A stretch of 64,000 bases of DNA, from contig NZ_JAGYPM010000001.1 of the NCBI RefSeq assembly GCF_018343665.1, forward strand, positions 1,149,619 to 1,213,618, written 5' to 3'. Origin of the DNA: Cytobacillus citreus. GTDB lineage: Bacteria; Bacillota; Bacilli; Bacillales; Cytobacillaceae. Of this stretch, positions 18,234-25,737 are shown piece after piece. Position numbers and translations under genes: made by a program. Numbering within the stretch: the stretch's first letter is position 1; each line of letters starts with the position of its first letter. The notes under the pieces are model-generated. The model worked only from the letters and a program-made list of their open reading frames with translations. It was not told the DNA's origin and did no database searches.

Positions 18234-18949
18234 TTTTCTCTCTCCTTAACGAGCTTATAACCAAGTCCACGAACAGTTTGTAAATAACACGGCCTGCTTG
18301 GATCTTCTTCAATTCGTTCTCTTATTCTTCTAATATGTACGGTAACTGTATTATCATCTACAAAACTATCGAAGCCCCAGACAGCCTCAAGGAGCTGGGT
18401 CTTTGAAAATACGATATTTGGATGTTTGCAAAAATATTGGAGGAGAAGAAAGACTTGGGCTGGACATGGGATTAGTTTTCCTTTTACAAGTAATTCACCT
18501 GCTTCCTCATCCAGGACAAAATGACCGAAATCATATCTTGCTTTATCTTCCTTCTTAAAGATTGTCCCTCCAGATGGTTGACTTCTTCTCCTCAATCTGG
18601 CTTTAATTCGCGCAGCAATTTCCAATGGATTAAATGGTTTAGTGATATAATCATCACCGCCAATCGCAAACCCAGTTAAGACATCCAGATCAGATACCCT
18701 CGCTGTTAAAAATAGAATATATGCATCCGTTTTTTCTCTTATTTTTGGACATAGATCAAAACCGCTTTGATCCGGCAGCATGACATCGAGGAGAATAATA
18801 TCTACTTCATTCTCTTCAATACATTGCAAAGCCTCGTTTGCCGTATAAGCTGTGTGTATTTTTTGAAAGCCTTCTTTTTTTAAAACTGTTTCCAGCATTT
18901 TCACGATGGATTTCTCATCATCGACAATTAATATTTTCGTATTTTCCAT
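18230..18949 (-). CDS. OmpR-family response regulator (YrkP-like)
   Basis: A 239-residue regulator with a receiver domain (acidic pair in IVDDEKS, phospho-accepting Asp in DIILLDVMLPDQSG, switch Thr in FLTAR, Lys in DDYITKPF) and a C-terminal OmpR winged helix (LSKTQLLEAVWG, VDDNTVTVHIRRIRERIEEDPSRP, TVRGLGYKL). First gene of the kinase pair. The divergent neighbour is a DUF418 protein; in B. subtilis yrkO (DUF418), yrkP and yrkQ are neighbours, which suggests the DUF418 gene is its target. Confidence 0.92.
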   Translation of the reverse strand: MENTKILIVDDEKSIVKMLETVLKKEGFQKIHTAYTANEALQCIEENEVDIILLDVMLPDQSGFDLCPKIREKTDAYILFLTARVSDLDVLTGFAIGGDDYITKPFNPLEIAARIKARLRRRSQPSGGTIFKKEDKARYDFGHFVLDEEAGELLVKGKLIPCPAQVFLLLQYFCKHPNIVFSKTQLLEAVWGFDSFVDDNTVTVHIRRIRERIEEDPSRPCYLQTVRGLGYKLVKEREN

Positions 18950-19101
18950 ATACCTGCACCTCGATCATATCCTACCACAACTACATTACCAGAATATTAC
19001 TGGATTACTAAAAAATTTATGAAATGATAATGTGCTGTTAGTCTTGTTGCAATCTTTATTTATTATTTTATAATAGATAAATCTTATAGAGGAGAAATGC
19101 A

Positions 19102-20301
19102 ATGAAAACACAAAACAAACGAATACAGGTTATTGACGCAATTAGAGGGTTTAGTCTTTTGGGGATCTTGATTGCGAATATGCTTATTTTTCAATATGGG
19201 ATTTTTGGTAAAGATGAGATGGATTTCTATTCAATATCAGCATTTGATAAAGGAGTCCATACCTTGTTAAAAATCGCTGTCGAAGGAAGCTTTATGCCCA
19301 TATTTGCTTTTCTATTTGGCTATTCATTAATAAAAATGAAGGAAGGTTTAGATGCAAAGGGCTTAAAACCAAAAAGAAACCTTGCTCGCAGATATATCCT
19401 GCTAATCATTTTGGGCGCACTTCACAGTACGTTTTTATGGGAAGGAGATATTTTGCTCTCCTATGGATTAATGGGTTTTTTCCTCCTAATGTTTATGAAT
19501 CGAAAGAAGAAAACACTTGTTATCTGGGGAATCATTCTTCTGATCTTAACTTCATTCATGGGCCTTGGTATGAATGAGCCTGTACCAATGGAAGATGAAA
19601 CAAGAATGGCTGAATACGTAAAGGACACATATGCAGTATACGGAAGTGGAACTTATGAGGAAATTAAGTATCATCGCAGTAACGTAGATCCATTAGGACT
19701 TCCAGATTATGTTTATTTAATTATGTTCATCATTATGCCGTTTATAACAGCCCCACTGTTTTTATTCGGGATGTTTGCTGCAAAAAATCAGGAATTTCAT
19801 GATGTGAAAAATAAGTCAAAGTTTTATTTTAAGTATGGAATGATTATTACAGTTATTGGATTGCTGATGAAAGGCGGAGTATATTTATTCCCTGATCTAG
19901 GCTGGTTAGGTATGTTAAACATGCTTGGCGCAAATATTTTATCACTCGGGTACATCTGTTTATTTGCATCTATTTATTCACTGATGCATAACTCTCTGCT
20001 ATTTAAGGCATTTGAATCTGTTGGAAAGCTGTCACTGTCTAATTATCTTTTACAAACCGTAATCTGTACAACAATATTTTATGGCTATGGATTTGGTCTC
20101 TTTGGAAAACTGGGTGTGTTCTACGGTTTGCTATTATCTCTCTTCATTTATGGATGCCAGCTATTTATTAGTTATTGGTATTTAAAAATGTTTAAAACGG
20201 GTCCAGTTGAAAAATTAATGAGAATTTGTACGTATTTAACATTAAGCGGTAGACCTAAAGTAAAAAAACAATCAGAAGAAACATATGTAAAAATAGTGTA
20301 A
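19102..20301 (+). CDS. DUF418-family membrane protein (YrkO/YeiB-like)
   Basis: A 399-residue polytopic membrane protein. The family N terminus IQVIDAIRGFSLLGILIANM, the MPIFAFLFGYS motif, LHSTFLWEGDILLSYGLMG, and the C-terminal DUF418 block (VGKLSLSNYLLQTVICTTIFYGYGFGLFG) are all present, with about nine to ten hydrophobic segments. The architecture resembles acyltransferase-3 proteins; no member has a firmly known reaction that I can cite. AGAGGAG precedes the ATG. Divergent from the YrkPQ-like pair with a 150-bp shared promoter region. Confidence 0.88.
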   Translation: MKTQNKRIQVIDAIRGFSLLGILIANMLIFQYGIFGKDEMDFYSISAFDKGVHTLLKIAVEGSFMPIFAFLFGYSLIKMKEGLDAKGLKPKRNLARRYILLIILGALHSTFLWEGDILLSYGLMGFFLLMFMNRKKKTLVIWGIILLILTSFMGLGMNEPVPMEDETRMAEYVKDTYAVYGSGTYEEIKYHRSNVDPLGLPDYVYLIMFIIMPFITAPLFLFGMFAAKNQEFHDVKNKSKFYFKYGMIITVIGLLMKGGVYLFPDLGWLGMLNMLGANILSLGYICLFASIYSLMHNSLLFKAFESVGKLSLSNYLLQTVICTTIFYGYGFGLFGKLGVFYGLLLSLFIYGCQLFISYWYLKMFKTGPVEKLMRICTYLTLSGRPKVKKQSEETYVKIV

Positions 20302-20462
20302 TCAGGCTTCGTGATTTAACTGAGATGTTAAGAGCAATTCTAAATTTTTGATACAGTTTCAAAATTTCTGTAGTAGTTATTATTTAATATAGAACTTGCT
20401 GCAATACCAGATGAGAAAAACAAAAAAGTACCCTATTGGTAGACTTTATGCTGTTAAGAGAT

Positions 20463-20522
20463 AATAAAGATGTTTGATTTACAATAAAGTCCTTTAAAAA
20501 ATAATAAAGTTGTTTAATTCTT
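20463..20522. repeat. Three tandem 20-bp repeats, left flank of the orphan gene
   Basis: Three units beginning AATAAAG start at 20463, 20483 and 20503, exactly 20 bp apart; the best matches are units 1 and 3 (AATAAAGTTGTTTAATT in unit 3). The same motif recurs three times in opposite orientation at 21386-21524, on the other side of the 149-residue gene. Confidence 0.65.
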
Positions 20523-20641
20523 ATTGAATTCCCTCAGTTAGATACGATTATCTCTCGAATACTCACTAACGGGGCAATTTAGTGGAAGAAGGATTTGTCT
20601 TTAATAAGGCGAACTTTTATTATATTAAAGGAGTTTTGATT

Positions 20642-20662
20642 ATGAAACTTACTTATTTCTGA
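20642..20662 (+). other. Six-codon upstream ORF
   Basis: AAAGGAG and 8 nt precede ATG, followed by five codons (KLTYF) and TGA, 30 nt before the orphan gene start. Either a leader peptide or the leftover start of a deleted gene. Confidence 0.3.
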
Positions 20663-20692
20663 AGCAAGTAATCTTTTTTAGTAGGTGCTGAT

Positions 20693-21142
20693 ATGGAATG
20701 GATTGAAATTAAAGGAAATGAAGATATTAAAAAGTTGCTTATAATGTTTGGTAACTTTCACGATAGCTGTTTGAAAGAGTTATTGATGTGGACTGACAGT
20801 TATGTTGACAAAGACCTGTCTATGGGGGTTGGATTGGGGCTTGATACCAACATACGAATGCTTTTTCAAAGACAGTTCAATAATCCATCGGCAATAGAAT
20901 TGTTATTCGAAGGAGTAACACAATTTCACTTAAGTCCAAGTCCCGAAAATTACGATTCAATTATCTTAGATGCCATCCTCTTATTACAAGATGGGACATT
21001 CTATTGGGCAGATGCTTATGATTGGAAACCAATTAGCCACGATGACGAAGTTACTTGGATTGCATCTAAAAGAGTTAAGTGGCGTGATGTAAGCAATTGG
21101 ATGGGTGACAACAGAAGATATGGTGTGCTAAATGAAGGTTAA
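20693..21142 (+). CDS. Hypothetical protein, orphan immunity-like
   Basis: A 149-residue acidic, tryptophan-rich soluble protein (EWIEIKGNEDIKKLL..., FGNFHDSCLKELLMW, SIILDAILLLQDGTFYWADAYDW, KRVKWRDVSNWMG). Its composition and size resemble immunity proteins of polymorphic toxin systems, and similar stand-alone proteins are common in Firmicutes; this is a resemblance, not proof. No toxin gene adjoins it. AGGTG lies 5 nt before the ATG. A 6-codon ORF with a better ribosome binding site (20642-20662) precedes it. It stands alone in an AT-rich stretch between repeat arrays, consistent with acquisition. Confidence 0.6.
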   Translation: MEWIEIKGNEDIKKLLIMFGNFHDSCLKELLMWTDSYVDKDLSMGVGLGLDTNIRMLFQRQFNNPSAIELLFEGVTQFHLSPSPENYDSIILDAILLLQDGTFYWADAYDWKPISHDDEVTWIASKRVKWRDVSNWMGDNRRYGVLNEG

Positions 21143-21330
21143 ATTTTCGCTTCTTCAACTACCATGAAAATAAGTTTCTTTAAGATTAGAAAAATGACAT
21201 TACTTAAGAAGCCCCTGCTCAATCGTTAAAAAAAGAGAAGAGCGTTAATTAATAAGTCTATGGATTAGGGTTGACTGGATTAAGGTCATTATCAGTATTA
21301 ACACTGCCTCACCATTTTCATTCTCTGTGG

Positions 21331-21353
21331 TGCAGCACTGATTTTGTGCTGCA
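21331..21353. repeat. Small inverted repeat
   Basis: TGCAGCAC and GTGCTGCA enclose a 7-nt loop, just before CTAACGGGTGCTTTAGTTGA. A related stretch (CTAACGGGGCAATTTAGTGG) lies at 20566-20585, so the orphan gene is also bracketed by imperfect direct repeats. Confidence 0.4.
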
Positions 21354-21385
21354 TGGATGGCTAACGGGTGCTTTAGTTGAACAAG

Positions 21386-21524
21386 AATTAAACAACTTTA
21401 TTATTGATTTTTGTCTACAAACACATTTAAATGGTTAGAAATTAAACAACTTTAAAGAGCCTTATTACAATATGATTTGTAGCGAGGCTCTTATATTTTT
21501 AAATCAAAATTAAATAACTTTATT
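21386..21524. repeat. Three inverted copies of the 20-bp motif, right flank
   Basis: AATTAAACAACTTTATT at 21386-21402, AATTAAACAACTTTAAA at 21440-21456 and AATTAAATAACTTTATT at 21508-21524 are reverse complements of the left array motif. The first is part of a 21-bp exact inverted match to 20500-20520. Between copies 2 and 3 a hairpin (AGAGCC...GGCTCT, 21455-21491) followed by a T-rich run looks like a terminator. Confidence 0.6.
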
Positions 21525-21664
21525 ATCACTTTACATATGCGTCTACTCTATAGAGTACTTTTTTGTTTTTATGAGAGCCGGTCAATAAACATGGGGAGTG
21601 AGTACACTTCAATTAATGGGTAAAAACGGAAGTAGTGTATTTTGTTTATATTGTTGCATGAAGA

Positions 21665-21883
21665 GATAAAGTGAAACTTCCATCAGTGGGTTTTTTTTCC
21701 ATCCCCCACTGATGGTTAGTTGCGGCCCACAGGAGGTGGGTCACGCAGACGTTGCCACACGATGTGGCGCTTTTAGTCTGTGTTCATTTTACGGGCTTTT
21801 ACGGGCAGTTGTCCCCCACCTATCTTCCTCGCTTCTCTCAATCTTGAGGTGGGGGTCTTACTGCCCGTTAATGCGGGATAAAA
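21665..21883. mobile_element. Structured non-coding repeat, copy 2 (IS200/IS605-like ends)
   Basis: About 219 bp sharing both edges with copy 1. The left hairpin is 21680-21690 with 21705-21715. The right hairpin is ACGGGCAGT 21801-21809 with ACTGCCCGT 21860-21868. The inner arm GCAGAC (21745-21750) pairs with GTCTGT (21776-21781) around GCCAC/GTGGC. Compared with copy 1, a C-G pair became A-T and the arm sits outside rather than inside the left hairpin. No ORF. Confidence 0.65.
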
Positions 21884-21915
21884 CGAACAGCCCCCTCATT
21901 AATATCCAGTTTTTA

Positions 21916-22812
21916 TTAACGTACTAAGCTATTTCTCACTAAAAATCGATCATTAAATGTTATCGGTACACCTTTCCCGTCTTTTTCAGCGTGAATGTGT
22001 AAATGTGGTTCGCTTGTATTTCCTGAGTTTCCTACATTTCCGAGTTTTTGGCCCGTTTTTACTTTTTCTCCTTTTGACACGACTATGCTTCCCTTTTGCA
22101 TATGGGCCAATAAAATGGTGGCATCATGATTCTCGCATAGTAAGGTGACATGATTCCCTTCAGGATTTTCTGGATCGGATTTAGGAGGTGGAAGATCAGG
22201 TAAATCATTTTGTATGTTGACTACTTTTCCGTTACAAGGACTATACAGATCATCTTCATATATTTTATATTTTTTAAGTTCCTTTGGATATAGCCCCTTT
22301 GCACGGGTTCCAAGCGTATTTAATTTTAAGATGTCTAAAGCATATTTCTGAGCTGGGTGGGAATTATGATAATTCATCAGTACCTGATTTCCACCCTGCC
22401 CAACATAGTAGGTGCCATTCTTAAGTGGGAAAGTTAACTCAATTCCTTTTTCGTCTACTGTATAGCTTTTTACGATAAAAGCATTATAAGTACCAAAAAC
22501 CAATAATAGGACAACATAAATACCGATTGAAAACTTTTGATTTAGAGTATATTTTGTGACAAACGGCAAATTACGTACCTTTTTCCAAGAAAAAATAAAA
22601 GCGCCAATCAGGAGAATCAACCAAAGAAAGCGAAAATAATATCCTATCCAACTCCAGTTTCCTGCTTGAAATAACCAAACGATTAGTACTACAGTTACCA
22701 ATGAGTCCAACAACCATTCAAGTTTACTTTTAAAAGAAACCTTCCATAGCATCATAATAAAGATGGCAGGCAATACGATTAGCATACCGATGGAATAAAA
22801 GATTGGAAACAC
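21916..22812 (-). CDS. Membrane-anchored M23 family metallopeptidase
   Basis: A 298-residue protein. Four hydrophobic segments fill residues 5-120 (the last, IGIYVVLLLVFGTYNAFIV, leads outward). The rest is an extracytoplasmic LytM/M23 domain: HPAQKYALDIL carrying the first zinc His/Asp, NGKVVNIQNDLPD, HVTLLCENHDATILLAHMQKGSI, GNVGNSGNTSEPHLHIHAE with the HxH. Such enzymes cut peptidoglycan cross-links or peptides. Starts at GTG after a GGGGGATGAG site. The C-terminal end lies only 30 bp from repeat copy 2. Confidence 0.85.
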   Translation of the reverse strand: MFPIFYSIGMLIVLPAIFIMMLWKVSFKSKLEWLLDSLVTVVLIVWLFQAGNWSWIGYYFRFLWLILLIGAFIFSWKKVRNLPFVTKYTLNQKFSIGIYVVLLLVFGTYNAFIVKSYTVDEKGIELTFPLKNGTYYVGQGGNQVLMNYHNSHPAQKYALDILKLNTLGTRAKGLYPKELKKYKIYEDDLYSPCNGKVVNIQNDLPDLPPPKSDPENPEGNHVTLLCENHDATILLAHMQKGSIVVSKGEKVKTGQKLGNVGNSGNTSEPHLHIHAEKDGKGVPITFNDRFLVRNSLVR

Positions 22813-23080
22813 TATTTCTCATCCCCCTATTGATTCATTGTTTGTAGTGCTTTATTAGAAGTTACTACATGACTGGTAATATATTACTTCATGCCAGTTT
22901 TTACTATAACACAGGGATAATAGTTAAAGAACCTTTTACTTCTTTTTCAACAATGCTGGCCCTAAACATAAGGAAAAAGCACAATTCCTGCTGCAGAATT
23001 GCGCCCGATGATTGAAGATCCATAAACCATGAAACCGACAAATGTTTCCGAGTGATTAGTTAATGTTTTAGCAATAATTT

Positions 23081-23623
23081 TTATGCCAATAGGTAGCGCA
23101 TTAATCCCAATATGGCAAAACAAAATAAAACTATGCCAGATCCTATGCCGGTGATTGCACTGCTGGCAACGCCCAATTTTTTTGATCCCCATGGTGATAT
23201 TACTGCAATTGCTATCATAAGTACCGCTAATAAATACAGACTGGGGTCTTTAAAGATGTTTACTAACCAGAAAAAATGAACTCCTACGATAAAAGCAATC
23301 CACGGAGCAACATAATCCTTTTTTTTACTTCGGATCAACGAGAAAGCGCCGAGACCCGCTATTAAAAATTCAGTGTAGAAAACAATTAGGTAGTTATTAA
23401 ACGTGTTCTTTTTTGACAAAGTAGTAGCCGCATCCCAGTGCGTCACGCTTAAGTACACGCCAATCAAGCATACTAACAACGCAATTCCGGAAGCAACCCC
23501 GATATACTTGCGCCAATTTTCTCTGGGATTCTCCTGAGCCCACCCGAACCAAACAAAACTAAACATACCGAAAATCGCTGTGTACATCACATAGTCCCTT
23601 ATATATTCCGGCTCCATAGTCAC
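23081..23623 (-). CDS. Hypothetical membrane protein
   Basis: A 180-residue protein with six hydrophobic segments and short charged loops (MYTAIFGMFSFVWFGWAQENP, then helices near 38-58, 78-98, 105-122, 128-145, 155-176). AGAAGGGGGAGTGACT precedes the ATG. I do not recognise the family; the layout of short paired helices is like small sensor or stress membrane proteins. Upstream and downstream are AT-rich gaps. Confidence 0.6.
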   Translation of the reverse strand: MTMEPEYIRDYVMYTAIFGMFSFVWFGWAQENPRENWRKYIGVASGIALLVCLIGVYLSVTHWDAATTLSKKNTFNNYLIVFYTEFLIAGLGAFSLIRSKKKDYVAPWIAFIVGVHFFWLVNIFKDPSLYLLAVLMIAIAVISPWGSKKLGVASSAITGIGSGIVLFCFAILGLMRYLLA

Positions 23624-24113
23624 TCCCCCTTCTGTTTTAAATTTATTATTGGGTATATTTAAATATCCCTTCGAAAAGGTTTATTAAGGGAAAAACAACG
23701 TATGTCAAAATATGTACAATACTAATGACATGTTTCAAATTGATTTAAGTTGTATTTATAAAACACGAAAGACAGGCAGCATATTTCAAATAGTGTACTT
23801 TTTAAAAGGCTTTCCCTAAACTCAATTGGTCAAGTAATATAGCTTATTAAACTTTTTCGGGGTATTGTGCAGAAACACTCTTATTAAACAATCTGGCCTT
23901 AAAATTAATTTGTTTATTGTTATTCCTAAAATATCAGATTTACAGAATAAAAGAACGTATGTTTCTATATTTATTTTCAGATATTTGAAGTGACACTAAC
24001 AATTATACTTTTTAGCGGCACTCCGTATCTGACCTCACTTTCATCCCACGTCTAAAGACAGGCTATGCCCGGTATGGGCTTTCTCGTTCGGGAAATTTGT
24101 AACTAGCATGGAG
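23624..24113. other. 490-bp non-coding gap
   Basis: No gene was found. It contains a LexA-like half-degenerate palindrome, GAACGTATGTTT near 23953-23964, with no obvious SOS gene beside it, and at 24036-24088 a TnpB-type right-end remnant (separate entry). Confidence 0.5.
24036..24088. mobile_element. Possible right-end remnant of an IS200/IS605 (TnpB) element
   Basis: TTTCATCCCACGTCTAAAGA followed, after an interruption, by GGGCTTTCTCG resembles the terminal hairpin sequence often seen after tnpB genes in Bacillus and Geobacillus. The hairpin is damaged (the expected complementary half is replaced). Based on remembered resemblance only. Confidence 0.3.
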
Positions 24114-25697
24114 TTACGAAATTCGCTTGGGGGTCATACCGCTGTAAGATTTAAAAACTCTACTAAAGTATCTTGAGGTACTGTAACCAACAGTTTCGGC
24201 GATTTGATAGACGGTACAGTTTAAATCCATCAACATTAATTTCGCTTTTTCCATTCTCAATTGGGTTAAATATTCAATGAAAGAGGATCCTGTTGTTTTT
24301 TTAAAAATATTGCTGAAATAGTTCGGGCTTAAGTGTACTTCCATTGCCACACTTTCTAGCGTAATCTCCTCAGTGAAATGACGATTGATATAACCTAATG
24401 CCATTTGGACTGACTTTAGCATGCTCTCATTATGATTGCTAAGTACCATCTCTAAGAATTGGTGTACAACCTTATCAAACCATAAGCAAATTTGCTCGAG
24501 GTTCTCGAGAAGCAGCAGTTCTTTGGCATAACTTAATTGCATCGTTAAAATTTCCTTTGGCTGTACGCCACCGTTGATAGCTGCCCTTGAAAGAGTAGAA
24601 AGCAAATCTAAGGTTTGCAGTCTAAATAAACGAGGACTAATATTCCGCTGTGAAAATATCCAACGCAAAACAGCGGCCAAACTACTTTTTACACCTTCAA
24701 AATCTCCCATCGTTAATTGGTTGGCCATTACGGCCATTTCATTCATTTGAAGCAAGTCCACATTATTTGTAAACGGCTCGACATCTTCAATGTGGATGAC
24801 GGCATTTGACCCAGTAAAAAATTTATTAGCCACTGCTTGTAAAGCTTCTTGATAGGAAACATGAAGGTTCCTCGCATCTTCATAATAGTTTCCAATCCCA
24901 ATCGTCATAGAATACCCAGTGCTCTCTTGAATATATTCTTTTAATTTAAGAGCATGCCCAGATGATAGCGCCTTGTATTCTTGTAAATGATTTTGCACAG
25001 GCAGTGACATAAGAACGACAATATTTTCTGGTCCATTCATAATAACAATCATTTCTTTTACTTGGCTGGAGTCAAAATACGATTTAACAGAAACAATGAT
25101 ATCATTGCGGATAGATTGGCCCCATAATTCACTTTTATTTTCCGTTAATCGTCGGTAATCATCTACACACACAACCATACAGGTATCCGGAATAGCCGAT
25201 AATCCGGCCAATTGGCTACGATCCCATATTACTTTGGAATGCTTTGTATTTCCATAAATCAAATCATAAGCCAAACTCATTTTTAATTCATCCTTAATCG
25301 GTTCCAGCTGGTCATTACTTAACGGAGTGGATTGGAATGGAACGTTCCTCTCACCTTTAATAATTTCTTGAAAAAGCTTGTATAAGCCTTCTTCATTTAA
25401 TGGAAGCTTAAAGCAGTCAAATGCTCCATTTTTAAAAAATCTCCTTATTTCATCATGCTGAAAATGCTCTTTTATCATAATCGAATACAAGTTACGATGA
25501 GATTGTATAAAACGGGTAACAGCCTTCTCTTCAGCTAAGTCCATATCAAAAAAAACAGCGACAACTTCTGGAGTGATAGATGGAGTTAACGTATGGATTC
25601 TTTCAAACGAGAATGGAGAATGAAGGTAAGTATTTACATTCTCGATTTTCTGAAGGAGGCGTTCATCTTCCGAAAAGATTAAAACCTTTTTTTTCAT
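24114..25697 (-). CDS. AraC-family regulator with degenerate receiver (YesN-like)
   Basis: A 527-residue regulator. Residues 1-120 look like a response-regulator receiver whose acidic pocket is weak (SEDERLLQK; FFDMD at the usual Asp site; KLPLNEEGL). The middle (about 140-330) is a degenerate GGDEF-like sensor fold (TGYSMTIGIGNYYEDARNLHVSYQEAL). The end (about 420-527) is a pair of AraC helix-turn-helices (EITLESVAMEVHLSPNYFSNIFKKTTG, YQIAETVGYSTSRYFSRVFKSYSGMTPKRI). No sensor kinase adjoins it. It lies 40 bp downstream of the urocanase-like gene, in the same direction, so it probably regulates that catabolic set. Confidence 0.85.
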   Translation of the reverse strand: MKKKVLIFSEDERLLQKIENVNTYLHSPFSFERIHTLTPSITPEVVAVFFDMDLAEEKAVTRFIQSHRNLYSIMIKEHFQHDEIRRFFKNGAFDCFKLPLNEEGLYKLFQEIIKGERNVPFQSTPLSNDQLEPIKDELKMSLAYDLIYGNTKHSKVIWDRSQLAGLSAIPDTCMVVCVDDYRRLTENKSELWGQSIRNDIIVSVKSYFDSSQVKEMIVIMNGPENIVVLMSLPVQNHLQEYKALSSGHALKLKEYIQESTGYSMTIGIGNYYEDARNLHVSYQEALQAVANKFFTGSNAVIHIEDVEPFTNNVDLLQMNEMAVMANQLTMGDFEGVKSSLAAVLRWIFSQRNISPRLFRLQTLDLLSTLSRAAINGGVQPKEILTMQLSYAKELLLLENLEQICLWFDKVVHQFLEMVLSNHNESMLKSVQMALGYINRHFTEEITLESVAMEVHLSPNYFSNIFKKTTGSSFIEYLTQLRMEKAKLMLMDLNCTVYQIAETVGYSTSRYFSRVFKSYSGMTPKRIS

Positions 25698-25737
25698 GTA
25701 AACACAACCTTTCTTCGATGAAAAACAGCTTTTTGTG

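Noticed and set aside
22962-23192. 76-codon minus-strand ORF overlapping the end of the 180-residue membrane protein gene
   Set aside because: Starts inside the better-supported gene in another frame and lacks its own ribosome binding site.
23953-23964. LexA-box-like GAACGTATGTTT
   Set aside because: One half is imperfect and no SOS-type gene follows, so I do not call it a functional operator.
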